A stretch of DNA of 64,000 bases from Straminergon stramineum. Its lineage: Eukaryota > Streptophyta > Bryopsida > Hypnales > Calliergonaceae. The DNA is taken from positions 10,728,501-10,792,500 of the forward strand of contig OY987269.1 in assembly GCA_963920665.1 (NCBI GenBank), written 5' to 3'. The notes under the pieces were generated by a model, which did no database searches, had not been told where the DNA came from, and saw nothing but the letters and a program-made list of their open reading frames with translations. Made by a program: the position numbers and the translations under genes. Positions 1-12,379 of this stretch are shown piece after piece (the first letter of the stretch is position 1; each line of letters opens with the position of its first letter).

Positions 1-1250
1 CAAGATTGGAAGTTCTTAGTGTACTATTACAAAAAATATTTGCAACAATGCTATCCAACTGCTTGAGATTGAAATTTGAGATGCTCAAAGGTTGTGAGCT
101 CACAACAATGGCCAAATTATTACATACATGAGTTGTTGCAAGTCTAATGAATACGTGAGTGACTATTTTAATTTCTATTATGGTTGTAAATGTCATTCTT
201 AGTTACACACTAGAATAGACAATGTCTACATCTAATATACCTCAATAATTGAAAAAGTAGTGCAATTGAAGCACAACTATTCAATCTTCAATGTACAAGT
301 AGATCACATTTTTGCAAAAAAGATGAAATAAAACATAGACAATGAACCTAATGCTTTTCAAGTCCCAACTTGTGATGATTTCTAATGAGGAAAGATATAT
401 TATTTTCAAACATAAGATTCCTCTACTACCAATGTGTACAACCCCCCCAAATGGTTTACTTAGACTAGCTAACTCCATGTCCTTCTAGAATTTAGGAGGT
501 CCAACCAATTTCTTCAATTGTAAAGAACAATAGAGTATATAATGACATACATAGCATTCTAGTACTAATTAATCTCCTTACTTTTAATGATGTGGTTCTC
601 TCTCCTCTTCCCTCTATTTGTATAGCTTAAGGGACTTTGTGTATGATAGGTTGGCAAAATAGGTAGAGAATGTGGTGGACAAACTTTTGAATCAAAGACT
701 TCATTATTATATTTAGGGATTTGATTCATCTACCTAAAGTCAAAAGAAATGTTGGAGGTCATATTGAACAATTCATTCAAAGCTTGAACTTTACTTTGAA
801 GGGCACTCTAAATTATAGACAATAAAAAATTCCTATATAATATCTAAAGAAATAAAATTGCCTCAATAGTTTTGTTATTTTGTAAATCACAAGGGTAAAG
901 TTTCTTTGCTTCTTCCTCAACTTTGGATTAATATCCTTGAAGCTTTTTTGCTTGCCTATCAATCTTAGTTGTGTTGATATTTTAGATGTACAACATCTTG
1001 AAAACATGGTTTTTGGATACAAAACTTCATAATGGCCGAAAACTGTATAAAAAAGGCCTTTGAGTAAGGATCCTATTATTGAATTGTAATAGCTTTTATT
1101 CAATTGTATTGGTAGTCTAAAAGGGATTCCAAACTCTCTTAGATTTCATTTTTGGAATTTATTAGAATATAACTATATGTCTATAAAAGTGTTGTAAATT
1201 AGTATACCCAAAGTCAACCCTAGACTCTCTCATATGTAGAGACTATATAT
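1..1250. other. AT-rich intergenic stretch
   Basis: I see no supportable gene. All reading frames are broken by frequent stops. A weak likeness to a copia gag region near the left end was considered and not accepted. Confidence 0.5.
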
Positions 1251-1264
1251 TTTAAGCAAAAATC

Positions 1265-1909
1265 TACTTGATGGGATGGTTTAATAGTTAGATCACAATT
1301 AGGTACAATCACCTTGTGATAGTTTCACAAAACACTTGCTAGACTATCTTCTATGGCTAATGTCAAGTTTAATTATCAAAGTTTGGTGATGTTATCCCCC
1401 TATGTTGTTGGAGCTAGTGAGACAAGAATCTAGATAGGATGGTTTTAGAAGTAGATCACAATCAAGTGAAGTTCCTTATAGTACTTTCACATGACATTTG
1501 TCAAACTATATTCAATAAATTGTAACAATTAGTCATCACAGGCTAGTTGATGCTATCTTCTTTTGTGGTTGAAGCTAGTGAGGTAGAATCTACATGGGAT
1601 GGTTTTGTATGCAAATCACAATCACTAGAAGAAAACCATGAGGATTTTAGTACAATCAACTTGATGTTTTTGTTTTCTATAACCCATAAACATCAAGTTC
1701 AATACAAATGAGGGAATTAGGAGAAATTGTTATGGGATAGTAGTAGTTTCACAAGACACTTTTCAAACTATCTTCAATGAATTGTATTGAATCAAGTCAT
1801 TAAGGACTAGTTGATGTTTTCTTCCCACATGGTTGAAGCTAGTGAGGGAAGAATTTGCAAAGGATGGTTTTGCAAGTAAATTACAAATAGATGCAAATAC
1901 CTAGTACTA
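1265..1909. repeat. Degenerate ~164-bp tandem repeat array, left part
   Basis: A unit containing GGATGGTTTT, AGATCACAATC, a TTTCACAAGACACTTGTCAAACTATCTTC-like stretch and GTTGAAGCTAGTGAGG recurs with GGATGGTTT starts near 1273, 1437, 1600 and 1863. The spacing is about 164, 163 and 263 bp; the last unit carries an extra ~100 bp (about 1630-1735). The array stops at 1909 in mid-unit, and the missing rest of the unit (CTTGTTGGACTATATATCTT) resumes at about 11705. This shows that 1910-11694 is an insertion into the array. Confidence 0.7.
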
Positions 1910-2245
1910 CACTGAATTAGACATTTTTGCACTTGGGAGGTGCAACATTGCACTTGGCTCGTATGCCATCTAAAATAGACAATTTCAAATATTGGGAGGG
2001 GGAGGGGATTTTAAAAACACCATTTATTGTTTGTTGTACAAATTGTTCAATGAAAATTCGTCATATTGCTCCAAACTATTTCAATTACTTCATAAAGATC
2101 TTGTACACTTTTCACTCCATGCTACTCATAATACGTATTACTGTGCATTTCACATTGAAGTACATTTGCATGCCTAAAACTAAAAAGTCAATAGCACATT
2201 GCATAGCATGTGCCTTCTCTAGTACATATTCAATTCATTTTGTAG

Positions 2246-3636
2246 TCACTCATCATCTAAGTCCTCCATTTGCATTGCTATGTATTCCACAAGATGCGGT
2301 TTAGCCTCAACATGAATGATCATGGTCTCCTTTGTTTGTACACCATGCATTGTAGTGTTCGGCCCTATCGCATGACCCACTCTACTTTGACAAGGGACAT
2401 CCATCCATGAATATATAGCGGCTTCCTTCTCAATCCGAGCGAACCTCTCCCTAGATGATTTCCATGTAGATTCCATGCAATTTGAGTACCTTGCTTTGTT
2501 GCTACTTGCTTCTTCTTCTACTTCACCTCTCCTAGTAGGCCAATACCATAGGACTTTCATCTTTGATGCCCACCTCCCTTAACCAAATTCCAATGTCTTT
2601 CTTATGTAAAAATGTACTCCTCCTCTTACTTCCCTCAACTCCACAGTAAGAGCCACAAACTGGCCTACAACAATGTCATTTTCTAGATTGAATAGAGGAA
2701 AGGGATCTTGATGGACATCTTGTACTACTTCTATTGTTGCATTATGATTTTTGACTCTATTCCTTCCTCTAGTCACTCTACGAGATACTTTTTGTAGAGG
2801 TCTATCCTTGCGAGGTCCAAAATACCCTCTCTTCTTTGATTAACCATTGTTGCCATTATGAAGTCTACAACTACATTCCTTGTTGTGTTTCCATTTGCGT
2901 TAGCTGCTACACTTGAATTTATACCTTCTTCTTCCACATTTGGAACAACATTGCCATCCTCATTGTTGTTCAAGACATCACTAGGCCAAAATGGTAAATC
3001 ACGGGCCCTTTTTCTATTCTGTTGTGGAAAATCTTCTAGATAATCCTTGAATTCGTTTGTTTTGTCCACAACTTCCATGTTCTTCATCCGGTCCACACCT
3101 CTCAATATTAACTTTTGTTTATATGCAATGAACTTGTCCAATGCTTTCAATTCTCTCTGATCGGCTGCAAACACCTTTACTAGGTCTGTTTTCTCTATTG
3201 CACTCGGTAGTGAGTTCAAACACAGATGTCCTCTTGTTGGGCCCCATTCATCTTAACTGAAATGTTTGTGTTGCACACGGACCAATCCATTTTCCACGTA
3301 AAAACTCATATAGTGTGGGAATGTTATGCCCATCAATTGCTCCCCACCTCGTAGCAAATGAGGTGTGATAAATGCCTTCTAATTGCGAATGTACTTGAGC
3401 TTGCGAGCACTCACGAAAGCCTTTGTATACAATGTCCTTCTCTCTACCAACTTCAACATCTCTTCGAGTGTATCTATGTCTCTCCTCTTGAGGACGTTCA
3501 AAATCACATTGAATCTTTGATCAATGTCCTCATGCATGTGTCCAATTTCTCCTGCGAGACAGCGACACTATGCAATTGCCCTATATTCGTGATCACATGT
3601 CTTCAATCTATTTCCATAGAAATACAGAAAAGTTAA
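2246..3636 (-). pseudogene. Decayed gene inside the CACTA-like element; C-terminal part weakly BAH-like
   Basis: I do not recognise the family. Reading minus-strand from 3636, an open stretch (motif RRDIDTLEEMLKLVERRTLY) is followed by two stops near 3360 and 3240. A 148-residue frame follows (3219-2773) with a charged segment around FIAYKQKLILRGVDRMKNME and a basic patch QNRKRARDLPFW. After a frame change at about 2775 comes a frame containing VGQFVALTVELREVRGG and KMKVLWYWP. This pattern of a 'VGQFV' strand and a 'W-Y-W-P' strand loosely recalls BAH/Tudor-type folds. A TAA at 2579-2581 interrupts it; the same frame continues to 2246 (RYSNCMESTW, KPHLVEYIAMQMEDLDDE). Lying within TIRs, it is probably the element's own accessory or DNA-binding protein, but that is inference. 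Confidence 0.5.
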
Positions 3637-3650
3637 TATTCAACTCCCAT

Positions 3651-6600
3651 GGCTTTGAAGGAACTTGGGAAACCCCAAATACATCTTTAACAAAATCAAG
3701 TTCCTACAAAACATTGAAAAAAAACAATTGATAATGATTTCTTTAATTCTTTTCCTTATCTTCAAAATACAATGTGTAAAATCAAGAACTAAATAAACTA
3801 AATCTAATACATATACATGACATAAATTTTCTAATTCGAATGTCTAAAAAAAAGCTTTAAATCACATATTCCATACATTCATACTAATTTTTTAAATCTA
3901 TGTATTTAAAACTTACATGTATAATTTTGTAATTCAAGTTCTTATGATTCCTCCTAATACACTTGGTACACAAAATTTTTGTGACCAACTCTACAAACTC
4001 TAAGTAGAACTACTATTTTAGTTCCCTAGCTTTAGTATAATCTTTTGCTCCATATCACTAACAAAATGAAAACAATAAATCATATTTGCTGATAAAAAAT
4101 TGAAATACTTTCATCTAATCATGATGGTGTCTTCCAAGTGAAATTAAAATGAACTTCCAATATCTTCTCTTCCGACATGGAAGATAAAACAAAGTTCTTC
4201 AAAAAAAGAAACCTTCAATGACCTAAAAAATCAAACCAATATTCTTTCCATGTCCTCTTCTATTTCCTCCACTATTCCTAAATAAAAATTATTAGTGCCA
4301 CTCTACATTGCTCCACAAAATTCAAGAAAATCCCCCAAAACTTCAATGAGCTAGAATACTATAATTCTTAATATTAGAAAAAGAAATTATGTTTCACTTT
4401 CTACATCATGACTTTGCCACGTAATGATGGCTACATCTACATATATGACTACTTGGACACTCTTTCTTTTATAAACTATAAACAAAAATTCAACTAAAAT
4501 GACAAAGAACCTTGATTCTACCTTTTTTGACTCCTATTAGAACTAGGAATTTTTTAATCAATTAGTTACAAAACAATGTTAGTGCAAATTGTTGAACACT
4601 TGAAACATCAATAATATGTGCATATTCAAATAAACTATAAAATAAGACCAGCCACAATGCTTCTAGGTTATTGTACCTTTCAAGTACCAAGACTAGGAAC
4701 TTATTACGCAAAGATTTAAAACAAATGAAAGCACTTTGTTCCTCCTAATTCTATTTTCCAAACTACGCTAATGTTCCGAAATTCAATTTTAAAAGTTCTT
4801 CGAATAGGACCTCAATTGTAACCACTGAAAGTTAAAATATCGACTTCTGCTTACCTCTTCCACTCAAAGTGATTTGAATTTCATTTACTAGACGTTACTA
4901 TAATGATCCATTTTTTTCTTTCTTATATAAAGAAATATTTTAAATTGCTATTTTATTTGGAACTCCAATGATAGCATACAAAGAGTTAAATAAAGGCCAC
5001 TTCTACAATTGCTTCTTTGGCATAATCTGTGGTGTCGTGTCTAAAAGATCATCAACTACAACATTATATTTGTTAAAGTTATTTCCATAGGTTTTTAAAA
5101 TTTTATAAAGTTTGAAGCATTTCTTTAATTCCTCATAATTTTATGACAAAAAATTTTCAAAGAAGACTTCAAAATTTCAATATAGTATTCATCACTTCTA
5201 GAAAACTTTAAGGTACATTTCATACAATTAGACTTGTATGTACATGACAACAATCTTCATAAGTATGCCTTCGAAAGTTAACAAATACACAAGATTTAGC
5301 AAGACATTATATAATATGTCCTCCATACAATAATTTGTCCTACATGCATCACTACATGTAATAAATTTAACCTCAACGCATGAAAAATGCCCTGCAAAGT
5401 TGCTCTTTTGGTGTATACCATCATAAAGTAAATCTTTTTCTAATATTATGGATTACATTTACAAACACAAGTTGTACAATTTGAATTCCAAATTCCATCG
5501 GTACGGTGTCATTGACCTTTGCTTTCACTTATATTTTGTTATAAATTCTATAAAGAAAAATTTATAATTCCTTCGAAATTAACTTCTAAGCAAAATATTT
5601 TCATTCTATTGGTTCTATTTGTTAGAATGGGTTAAATATGAAATTTCCATTCCATAGACATATTTTGGAATCTACATGTTCTTTGATTGTATGATTTCAT
5701 ATCTACAAATTTGTTTTTTCACTAAGGTAGGCACCAAATGAGCCATCTCCACTTTGTGTTCATTTCCAAAATGTTTTGTACCTGTATGCGGAAGAAATGC
5801 TTTTAGAACCAAACTCTGTTTCTTCAAAACTTTTGCATACTAAATCCAAATGTCACATTCTTTAGTGCGTTAGAACCTCCTTTCTCTTGTCTATAAGAAA
5901 ATATAAAAACTTGAATAACTTGGTTATAGCAATTAGGCATAGTAGCAAGTACTAACTATTTGAGAGGAACCAACCTTAAATCCCACACATGAGGCTCTGA
6001 AAACCACTTGATAAACTTCCGCATTTTTCATTTTATAAAAATACTAACTACAACAACAACTAGATGCAACCATAACATGGGAAATGAAAGACTAAATAAT
6101 CTCTATAATGTTGATTATTTTCAATTTTCAATTGATTAATTTTCAGACCTTCAATTTGACATTCATTTCAATTCAATTTGATTAACATTCAAAATTTTTT
6201 TTATAAATTTAAATGAACTTTATATTTTCTAAATTCAATAATTATCAATCATTATTTCATAAATTCAGAATTTTTCATGATTGAAAATTAAATAATTTTG
6301 AGGTTTTAAATTTCAAAATTTAATGATTTTTGGTCTATTCAACATTGCAAGATTGCACTACTATAATTTCTAAGTTCATTACAATTGTCATCCAAGAAAA
6401 CAATAGAGCTCTAATTTATCAATCAAAATAATTCTTTTTTGTATGTAAGACATGCTATTTTTGAGGGGAACAACCTTGGCATTATCAATAGCTTACTACA
6501 TGAATATATAATGTTCACTTGAAAAAGCTATTTCATTTCAAAATGAAAAACATATCACATTTATAAATTCAAATAATCTAGTAAAAAAAGGTCAAAAATA

Positions 6601-7200
6601 TTTTCTTTTGAACCTTGAGTGGATCACCATGGAGTTCTTGTGATTCTGACAAATTCGCAAGTGTTAAGCTTACCCCTTTAATTCTCAAATTCAAAGATTG
6701 GGTGTCCAATATTAGATAGCAATTGGATATATCTTTCAATGAACAAGATTATGTCTTCTCATCTTCTTGTCCACTTTTTTTCTCTTTTAGCCTTGATTAG
6801 GAAGAATTTCCATAATTACGTAGTTGAATTACGTGAAGCTATGAAGCAATATTGGGACCAACTGAAAAATAAACATATATATTGAATAATATGTTCATTC
6901 TTAAGAAAAAACCCACTTTTGGGGGGTTTCTTCTTCATCTTCACTTTTGCACACATTTAGTTCAATTTTCCAATGAATCCCATATCCTACAAGTTGAAAT
7001 GTTTAAGTTATGTCTTATAGGTACCTCTACCTATGTGAATGCAAAAAGGTGACTCTCAACAAGGGCTATAGAAATTCTTGCAAAAGAGAATAAATACGAA
7101 AATAAATAAAAGAAAGAACCGTTTCAGAACGAACAACATAAGGAAATTCTATGCGATTCTTTACAACTTGTATTAGGGGTTGTAAAATGATAAAAAAGAA
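3651..7200. other. AT-rich interior of the CACTA-like element, no gene seen
   Basis: The stretch is very AT-rich with many short A and T runs and no reading frame above about 60 codons in either strand. A CCC-containing hairpin-like AAAACCCACTTTTGGGGGGTTT lies near 6908. I find no coding or RNA feature to support. Confidence 0.5.
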
Positions 7201-8210
7201 GAATAGTCAGACTCAAAATTATGAGGTCGTCAGTTAGACAAATTGCTTTGACACTAGCAACTTTCTTAATATGACCTCAGCTCACATGAAAGACATTCAT
7301 CCAAGTTGTCTGGTAATGGGAACCTGAATGGAAGAATTTCAGTGATGACCGGTAGGCAGCTAGGAAGATAGATTCCATAATCGCCACTAAACCCTAAGAT
7401 TCCAACGGAGCAGTCATCGGGACTATCGTTTCTACGGGACACGCTCTCTCTGTTGCTTCGAATCGTGTGCACTTGTTTCCAGCAAGCACAGCATGGATTT
7501 GCGGCGTACGTGTAGTCACAACATGTAGTCGGAGCATTCAATCTCAATGTGCGGTGAGAGCGTGCAGTCGCAACGTGATTTCGGCATCTCTCCGCCAGTA
7601 CATTGTACTCCGGCAACATCTAGCAGGTACACACTAGACACTTTCCGGATTGCTAAGCAATTGCTGCATGATTTCTTTCAGCCCTCACCTACCGGGATTC
7701 AATACCTCTACTAATTCTAATTATCTTCTTATTACATTTCAGGTAGCGTGCAGTCGGAGGGCGCTGCTATTGTTTTCCGGTTTCAAGTCATCGCTGGCAA
7801 ACTACAACGTCGGGAGGTAAGAAATGCAAGGTTTTGAAATGAAGTAATTTTTTTGGGAGTGATTATTTTCTTAAAGAGTTTTCACTGTGTTAGGGGGGAG
7901 CTCCGATGCACAGTGATTCTTCGCGCGCACGGAGAGTCACTATTCATTAGGGCTCCCAAGAACGTGACACCGAAGAAAAAATTCAGAAAATCAACAATGA
8001 ATAGTGACCTTCCGTGCACGCGGAGGGTCACTATTCATCGGAGCTTCATCGGACTACAATGGATGAAAACTACTTTATGGTTGTGCAAACAAACACGCAG
8101 GTTTAGCTGTGGATTTTCAATTTGATAGGATGTGGTGGACGGGCTAGCATTTGCAAATTTCTAGGAATGACGACACTTTTGGAGAAAATACAGGTAAGAG
8201 TGCCTTCTTA
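7201..8210. other. GC-richer block within the CACTA-like element
   Basis: Composition changes sharply to higher GC with repeated GTGCAGTCG / GTAGTCGGAG words (about 7500-7770). A 117-codon minus-strand frame (7619-7266) covers part of it, but it shows no known domain and may be open only because the block is GC-rich. This could be a captured host fragment or a 5' exon/leader of the element gene. Confidence 0.3.
7925..8017. repeat. Inverted repeat with GTCACTATTCATT arms
   Basis: The left arm (7925-7948, GCACGGAGAGTCACTATTCA) and right arm (7996-8017) are complementary over about 22 bases with two mismatches, separated by ~47 bases. A third copy of GGGTCACTATTCATC follows at about 8025 in the left-arm orientation. 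Confidence 0.6.
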
Positions 8211-8214
8211 CCTT

Positions 8215-8505
8215 ATTGACTTCAGTATTTGCTTTCGAATTCGTAGTAAGACGTTGGTGGGGTCCTTAGTCCAGCACGCGCCTTCACTCCCCAGTTCTGT
8301 GCTGTCCTCTTGTTGCGGCAAATGTTGTAGATGCTTGCCATGCGCTTCGAGTTCCCTTCACGCTTTGTCGATGCGCTCGTCGCACTCCAGCTCTTGCTTG
8401 TGGCGATCTACCTGCCTTATTGCATCGTCCACCACCGCTATGAACTTGTTATTTTTTTCTTCTGTTTCTCCTACAAGACGGCGATAGTTCTTGCCCTAGT
8501 GTTCT
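8215..8505 (-). pseudogene. Possible coiled-coil exon fragment
   Basis: On the minus strand two open segments in one frame are separated by a single TGA near 8372. The first contains RRLVGETEEKNNKFIAVVDD and a QVDRHKQELECDERID segment, charged and heptad-like. The second contains ELEAHGKHLQHLPQQ. It lies upstream of, and on the same strand as, the decayed gene at 3636-2246, so it could be a 5' exon of the same element gene. No family was recognised. Confidence 0.3.
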
Positions 8506-8509
8506 GCTA

Positions 8510-11500
8510 GTAGGGGTCCCTTGCAATCTCGGATGATAAAGAATAGGAAATGTTGCTACCTAAGCTTACAAGTTGATCCATGATCACCTAGATCCACCAT
8601 ATCAAGCTAGTTGCTCCCAATCCTAGAGTCCTCGATTCTACCCTCTCATTACTGAACTAAATAGCAAAAACATGTGCCCCGTTTGTGTCGTAACAGCCCC
8701 TCCCGAAATTCCAGGGTCGGCTCTTCAAACTGTCATGCCTGTTTTGAGTTTAATGTTGCTGCACTTGAACTTGTCAGATCACCTTGGCTGCATTGCGTGC
8801 TTCTCGTTTTGAAGACAATTGAGCTTGAAGCAGACTTGAATCTATTGAAATATGTAAGCATCTACTTGGATTTTGTTGCTTGCGTGTGTGGTGGTCGATT
8901 TCTCTAAGTCTTTTTGAGTTCAGTGCTACTCCAATTTGTGAATCCGATTTCTGAGAATGAGAAAGTATAAGCTCGCTTTTGCCGATATTGTCCTGTTGCT
9001 TCGTTTGTGTATAGAATCATGAAGCTCAGAATAGAAGTAGGCAAGCAAAGAAGAAATTTTGTCCTGTCAAATCAGTAGTAGAATTTGAATTTCAAAGTAG
9101 CATGGAAAGGTAGGACCTCAATCAAATGTGCGAATTTGTGAGCATGTATTTTAGTACCTCAAACCAACAAATTGGGAAGTTGCTAGTTCACAAGTGTTTC
9201 AATGTGCACAAAAAAATCTAGCAAGTTGTAGTACCTTCTTCTGCTGTCCTATGTTTGACATTGATGAAGCAAAGTTCTACAATTACCACAGCAATTGCAC
9301 TATTTTAGAAAGAGGATGACTCATAGTTGTTGTACTATTTTAGAACGAGGATGGCTTCAGAGAAAAATTGTTACAAAAGAACAAGACTCGTAATGAAACA
9401 AACAATGTGTTATGAGAGACACGTATTAAGGCTCTGTTTTCTCCGGAAGTAGGTTAACTTCCTGAATCTTGTAATTGCTTCCTGCTTCTGCCAACATTTT
9501 CGGTCACCCTAAACTGGCACCTTTGTACTGTATCAATGTGTAGTGATGTTGTGAGACACATGCATTCCTCTACGTAATTTCAATGAAACCCTAGTGGAAA
9601 ACGAGCAAAAACGTTAGTATTGAGTGAAGGGAGAACCATGCAAGCGTATAGGCGAAAGGAAAGCAAATACTAGTGAATTTGGCAGAGCAATATGACGAAC
9701 GCTCTTTTCAACCATATTCATTTGTCAATATGCACAGTGGAATATTTACACCAGGACCGGCATAGCATTCATCGGAAAATGCCGTGCATTCTTGTCTAAG
9801 TAGTAATAGGCCTCCTGTTTAAATTTCAGTTAAAAAAGTGTTATTAAATAATGACTAGCAGAAACGGAATGGGATGACCTACTTAATGATTATGCAAAGT
9901 TTTCACGCCAAAAGTGCTACTTACAAATATATCAGTTTGTAATCTACAACTCTAGATAGCAATGAGAGCACTAGTGAATATGGAAACAGAACTTACTTGA
10001 AAGAATAAGATCCTTTGACGGAGGTCTTTTGCTTTGGCAAAATTGAATGGAACATGGAGTACATTACGTACAAGAATTTAGAGATACAACATGATTGAAC
10101 AATACTAATGAAATTGAATGGAGAATATTTCTATAACCAGATTTAACCAATAAGAAAAATAGATTTTCAATGGAAAAATGCATAGGTAAAGAAGGATGGC
10201 CAATAAGACACCTAGGTAGATGCCCACTAGTATGACAGGGCAAGGGTTGGACACATATGACATTCATACGAAGAAAATGAAAGTGAATTAGAAAATATAA
10301 ATCTTTGAATATAGGAATTAGTTGTTCATTGAAGACAAAAATAAACTATTATGATAGTTTTAGAAGATATTAGTATAGCAACATGATTCTTCATTGATTT
10401 CATATATGGAGAAGGACTAGTAGCAATAATGTGCTTCTACATATGATTCTAAAGGAATTTGTGTTGGTGTATCCGTAGGACATGCTCAAACAATATTTTA
10501 GTCAATTGGTCTTACATTTTAAGTTATGAAATGACCGAAGTTTATAGTTTGCATACTCTGGGGAGTTTGAATTGTTCTTGTAGGAATCATCATAAGTTGT
10601 GACAATGGAAAGAATATGTAGTGTCTTATAGTATTGAATGGTAGTAGGATGTAGTGAAGTGTACTATGTAAGGACTATTATCTTCTACTTTGCACTTTCT
10701 ATAGTAATCTTGATTTATTTGGATACAATCTCTCTAAGTAGTTGGTATACAATAAAGTTGCATGTATGTTGAATGTGCAATGTTGTGCATTGTGTTGAAA
10801 ATAGTCAATATTTGAAAGTGATCCTTGCTAAACATCTTGGTTTTGCAATTCAAGTTCCATTTAGATTTTGTATATTGTGGAACTCTGAATTTCAATAGTT
10901 TAGGGTGCAAGTTTATTCTAATTTTTTGGGGTCTATTCCAATGTGAATGTACTATGCAATAATTTTCTAGACCAACCTAGATGCCCATTGTGAGCGGTAT
11001 GGTGGATAGGGCATTAGAGTATGCTTCTTTGCCCCCACTGTGTTCCATTTGTGGACCAAGTGTATTCGAAGAAACTAAGGCAGTTGGTGGAGGAGAAGCA
11101 AAAGACTTGACACAATCCTCTGCACAAGTGTTGGAGACACCAGATGCAGCAATATAGTACATCAAATTTAATAGTAGTTCATGTGACGATAATGTAAGGT
11201 ATTCGCTTAGTACAAAAGTTCTTAGTTTCTCTACAAAATGTTTGTAGATGTCAGAGTGGTTTTTTTTGTGTGTTGTATGGATTATGAATCAGAAATGAAA
11301 AGGTAGTGGACTTTCCTTTGAATTCATTTCGATTTTCTAAATAAATTTTTCAATGACTATGGTGATTTTCTCCTTTTCAAGTGATATTGGCATGGAAATA
11401 ATATGATATAAAAAGAATCCCAATATGTGGTGCTTGGTGACTAAAATAAAGAATTAGTAAGAGTAATAGAGATGAATGAAGCGCATATTCCTACTTGTTG

Positions 11501-11690
11501 TACTTAGAAGTATTGAAAAGTGATCCCTATGTAACAATTGCATGCCCAATTGAAGTAAAACACAATAAATAGAAGGAAGTTGTTTTTAAATCAGTGAGGG
11601 TGGGGGGTCCAATTTATGTGAAAACAAAGTTTTAGTGAATAGTAGTACATACAGTCATTGCACTTAGCCAAGTGCAAAAATGTCTAATTC
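8510..11690. other. Non-coding right part of the CACTA-like element
   Basis: Mixed-composition sequence without a supportable gene. Short frames at 8674-8907 (plus), 10267-10064 and 11165-10977 (minus) have no recognisable motif. Confidence 0.45.
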
Positions 11691-11694
11691 GGTG

Positions 11695-11800
11695 TTGGAC
11701 TCACTTGTTGGACTATATATCTTCAATGGATTATGTCAAGTTACAATTGGGTACAATTACTCAAAAACTCAAGAATTTCACTACATCTTGAGAATATAGA
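11695..11800. repeat. Right remainder of the ~164-bp repeat unit
   Basis: CTTGTTGGACTATATATCTT followed by a CAATGGATTATGTCAAGTT segment and GGTACAATTACTC matches the part of the 164-bp unit that is missing left of 1910. It therefore marks the other side of the insertion. Confidence 0.6.
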
Positions 11801-11879
11801 TTTATTAATGCATGCATGTTATGCTTATTGGATAGATGTTATTATGTTTTAAAACTAAAATTTTCTTTGTTCTTTGATA

Positions 11880-12370
11880 GTTAGCTTACAAAAATATTCA
11901 TGATTTGCCTACTTTGACTAGAAAAATAGGTAGATATTGTTGATTGGCAAAATAGGTAGGAAAAAAATACGTAGATAAGTATTGTGAATAAAATGAGAAG
12001 ACAAAGCACATAAATTAAGTAGGTCACCAATGGAAGGAGACAAGTAGATAGATAAAATAGGGAGACAAAATAAGTGTACAAAGTAGGGTGGCATTGTAGG
12101 CAATGAAGTTGAGAGCAAAAATAGAAAGTCAAATGTAGATAAACAAAATAGGTTGACAAGATGGACAAACAAAACATTTTGACAAAGGATAGTGACAAAA
12201 TAAATGGACATAAAAAGTGAACAAAGTAGGTAAATGAACACTTTGTTGACTCTTTAGGAAGTCGAAGTCGAAAGTTAAAATACAAAGATAAAATAAAAAG
12301 GACAAAATAGATCGAAAAGCCTAGGGTGAATGTGACAAGAGAATTCCACATCTTCCTTGTCCATGTACTT
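11880..12370. repeat. Purine-rich low-complexity tract
   Basis: Degenerate repetition of GACAAAATAGGTA-like words on the plus strand for nearly 500 bases. The long minus-strand frames here (165 and 107 codons, rich in F, L, S and Y) are a composition effect of this tract and not a gene. Confidence 0.6.
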
Positions 12371-12379
12371 TGTAGCATC

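Larger units (their letters stand above)
1910..11694. mobile_element. Large CACTA-like DNA transposon (9.8 kb), decayed
   Basis: The left end reads CACTGAATTAGACATTTTTG followed by CACTTGG. The right end is its inverted complement, with CACCG for CACTG, so about 26 of 27 bases match. Extra TGCACTTGG copies lie just inside each end, which suits the subterminal repeats of CACTA elements. The flanks join to give a continuous ~164-bp repeat unit, independent support for insertion. The expected 3-bp target duplication is not preserved (CTA left, TTG right). The interior holds a decayed minus-strand gene at 2246-3636 and long AT-rich stretches. No Tnp2 motif was recognised, so it is non-autonomous, or its transposase is beyond recognition. 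Superfamily assignment rests on the termini only. Confidence 0.65.

Noticed and set aside
1..500. Weak copia gag (UBN2) likeness (LRLKFEMLKG, NEYVSDYFNF)
   Set aside because: The pieces lie in different frames with many stops and no zinc knuckle or downstream pol. The similarity is within what AT-rich sequence gives by chance.
813..1103. 96-codon minus-strand frame
   Set aside because: No domain, AT-rich composition; the opposite strand is equally gene-like, so there is no support for a real gene.
1623..1640. CACTAGAAGAAAACC identical to the CACTA TIR start
   Set aside because: No matching inverted end or subterminal words nearby, and it lies in the tandem-repeat array. Probably chance, or at most a tiny fragment.
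11881..12378. 165- and 107-codon minus-strand frames rich in Phe/Leu/Ser/Tyr (membrane-protein-like)
   Set aside because: They reflect the repeated GACAAAATAGG-type tract; no start context, domain or conserved copy.
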